From Euryarchaeota archaeon UBA175 (GTDB lineage Archaea; Thermoplasmatota; Poseidoniia; Poseidoniales; Thalassarchaeaceae), in NCBI GenBank assembly GCA_002497895.1, contig DAFD01000041.1, forward strand, positions 12,744 to 19,031: a DNA stretch of 6,288 nucleotides. The letters are read 5' to 3'. Position numbers and translations under genes: made by a program. Positions 5,692 to 6,288 of this stretch are shown here, piece after piece. A model generated the notes under the pieces. That model searched no databases and was not told the origin of the DNA. It worked only from the letters and a program-made list of their open reading frames with translations. Each line of letters opens with the position of its first letter. The stretch's first letter is position 1.

Positions 5692-6288
5692 ATGAAGCGT
5701 AATGCGTATAGAGCCATCCTGTTGAGTTTGGCCCTAGTATTATCCAGCCTGGCAGGATGCCTTAGTGCGGATGAAGATGATGACGAAATAATTGGCACAG
5801 TCGAAATAATTGGCACAGTAATGGTATCCACCTACCACGTAGGTGAATTGGTATCTGCAGTCGCTGGAGATACATTGAATGTTGAAATAATTAGCCCCTC
5901 GAATGTTCCAGTACATGACTATGAGCCATCCACTGCAGACATTATCAGACTGCAGAATTCAGATGTTTTCTTTTACCACGGCCTCAACCTAGAGCCTTGG
6001 GTAGAGCCTACATTAGCCTCGCTAGGTGATGATGCTCCGATCTCAGCAATGACACACGCAATGCCTACCGGAGAAATTACTCTCGACTATGAATCGATGT
6101 TGATTGCAGACCTGTGTGAGCACATGTCTGAAGGTCCGTATGAAAGCGTCATGCTTGCTGGCGAGGAAGGTCACGCAGAAGATGCGGAGATACACGCAGA
6201 ACATGTAGCCCATTCACTATCTATCCCTGAGGATAATGACCACGATGATCATGAAGAGGAGGATGACCATGACGAACACTCAGACGAT
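5692..6288 (+). CDS. znuA: Metal ABC transporter substrate-binding lipoprotein, ZnuA type (3' end outside window)
   Basis: Cell-surface metal receptor of a cluster A-I (ZnuA/TroA) importer; the first 199 residues are present and the frame is open at the window edge. A short basic N-terminus (MKRN), a hydrophobic stretch and the lipobox SLAGC give lipid attachment at Cys23, followed by an acidic linker. Family signatures follow: TYHVGELVSAVAGD, NVPVHDYEPS with the metal-ligand His75, and ADIIRLQNSDVFFYHGLNLEPW. From about residue 161 the chain is rich in His, Asp and Glu (for example DNDHDDHEEEDDHDEH from 181), which corresponds to the flexible metal-scavenging loop of zinc-specific members. 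Zinc is therefore the likeliest ligand; manganese or nickel is not excluded. The remaining metal ligands lie beyond the window. Divergent from the NikR-like gene and likely repressed by it. Permease and ATPase genes may follow to the right. A six-residue duplication sits in the linker. Confidence 0.9.
   Translation, partial: MKRNAYRAILLSLALVLSSLAGCLSADEDDDEIIGTVEIIGTVMVSTYHVGELVSAVAGDTLNVEIISPSNVPVHDYEPSTADIIRLQNSDVFFYHGLNLEPWVEPTLASLGDDAPISAMTHAMPTGEITLDYESMLIADLCEHMSEGPYESVMLAGEEGHAEDAEIHAEHVAHSLSIPEDNDHDDHEEEDDHDEHSDD
5784..5819 (+). repeat. Perfect 18-bp tandem duplication inside znuA
   Basis: CGAAATAATTGGCACAGT occurs twice without spacing or mismatch (5784-5801 and 5802-5819). It is in frame and encodes EIIGTV twice, just after the lipobox and acidic stretch and at the start of the folded domain. 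The absence of any synonymous difference suggests a recent slippage duplication that lengthens the linker. Confidence 0.9.

Noticed and set aside
5784..5819. The 18-bp tandem pair as a CRISPR or regulatory repeat
   Set aside because: Only two copies with no spacer, in frame within a coding region; it is a coding duplication.
5625..5831. Minus-strand open frame of 68 codons across the divergent spacer
   Set aside because: It runs through the promoter region and antisense to the signal peptide of znuA; the Ser run is the complement of the acidic GAT/GAA codons. No start signal or family resemblance.

Overview
The window looks like chromosomal DNA of an archaeon. The main evidence is a full-length archaeosine-type tRNA-guanine transglycosylase with a C-terminal PUA domain. 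Supporting evidence is a NikR/CopG metal regulator, an aconitase-X enzyme of the type used in archaeal isoprenoid synthesis, and promoters whose TATA-like boxes sit about 26 nt upstream of start codons (leaderless transcripts). The moderate GC content and the lipoprotein that begins with an AGC lipobox and an acidic linker suggest a marine Thermoplasmatota archaeon such as Marine Group II / Poseidoniales. That assignment is an inference, not a demonstration.

Layout. Four genes lie on the minus strand. Read in transcription order they are a NikR-like regulator (5603-5178), a fused aconitase X (5091-3352, or from 5184), a TgtA-like tRNA-guanine transglycosylase (3312-1132) and, after a 125-bp gap with a nested inverted repeat, an ABC-transporter ATPase (1006-17). 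The first three are tightly packed and probably form one transcript. One gene lies on the plus strand: a ZnuA-type metal-binding lipoprotein that starts at 5692 and runs off the right edge. It is divergent from the regulator, with 88 bp of AT-rich DNA between them. That spacer holds a TATA-like box correctly placed for each gene and two TTATTAG copies exactly 21 bp apart that bracket the znuA-side box. There is no gene-free stretch longer than 300 bases; the gaps are 1007-1131, 3313-3351, 5092-5177 and 5604-5691.

How they may fit together. The regulator's metal site aligns with the NikR His-His-His-Cys nickel site but reads His-His-Cys-Cys, a ligand set more typical of zinc. It sits back to back with a zinc-uptake-type binding protein that carries a His/Asp-rich loop. 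Two genes downstream, the normally zinc-containing transglycosylase has lost all three zinc-binding cysteines (CxCxxC replaced by THSAAL) but keeps both catalytic aspartates. Together these suggest an archaeal zinc-homeostasis locus: a NikR-derived zinc sensor, a zinc importer, and a zinc-free version of a zinc enzyme. This would parallel the zinc-sparing paralogues in bacterial Zur regulons. The parts are visible in the sequence; the system is a hypothesis.
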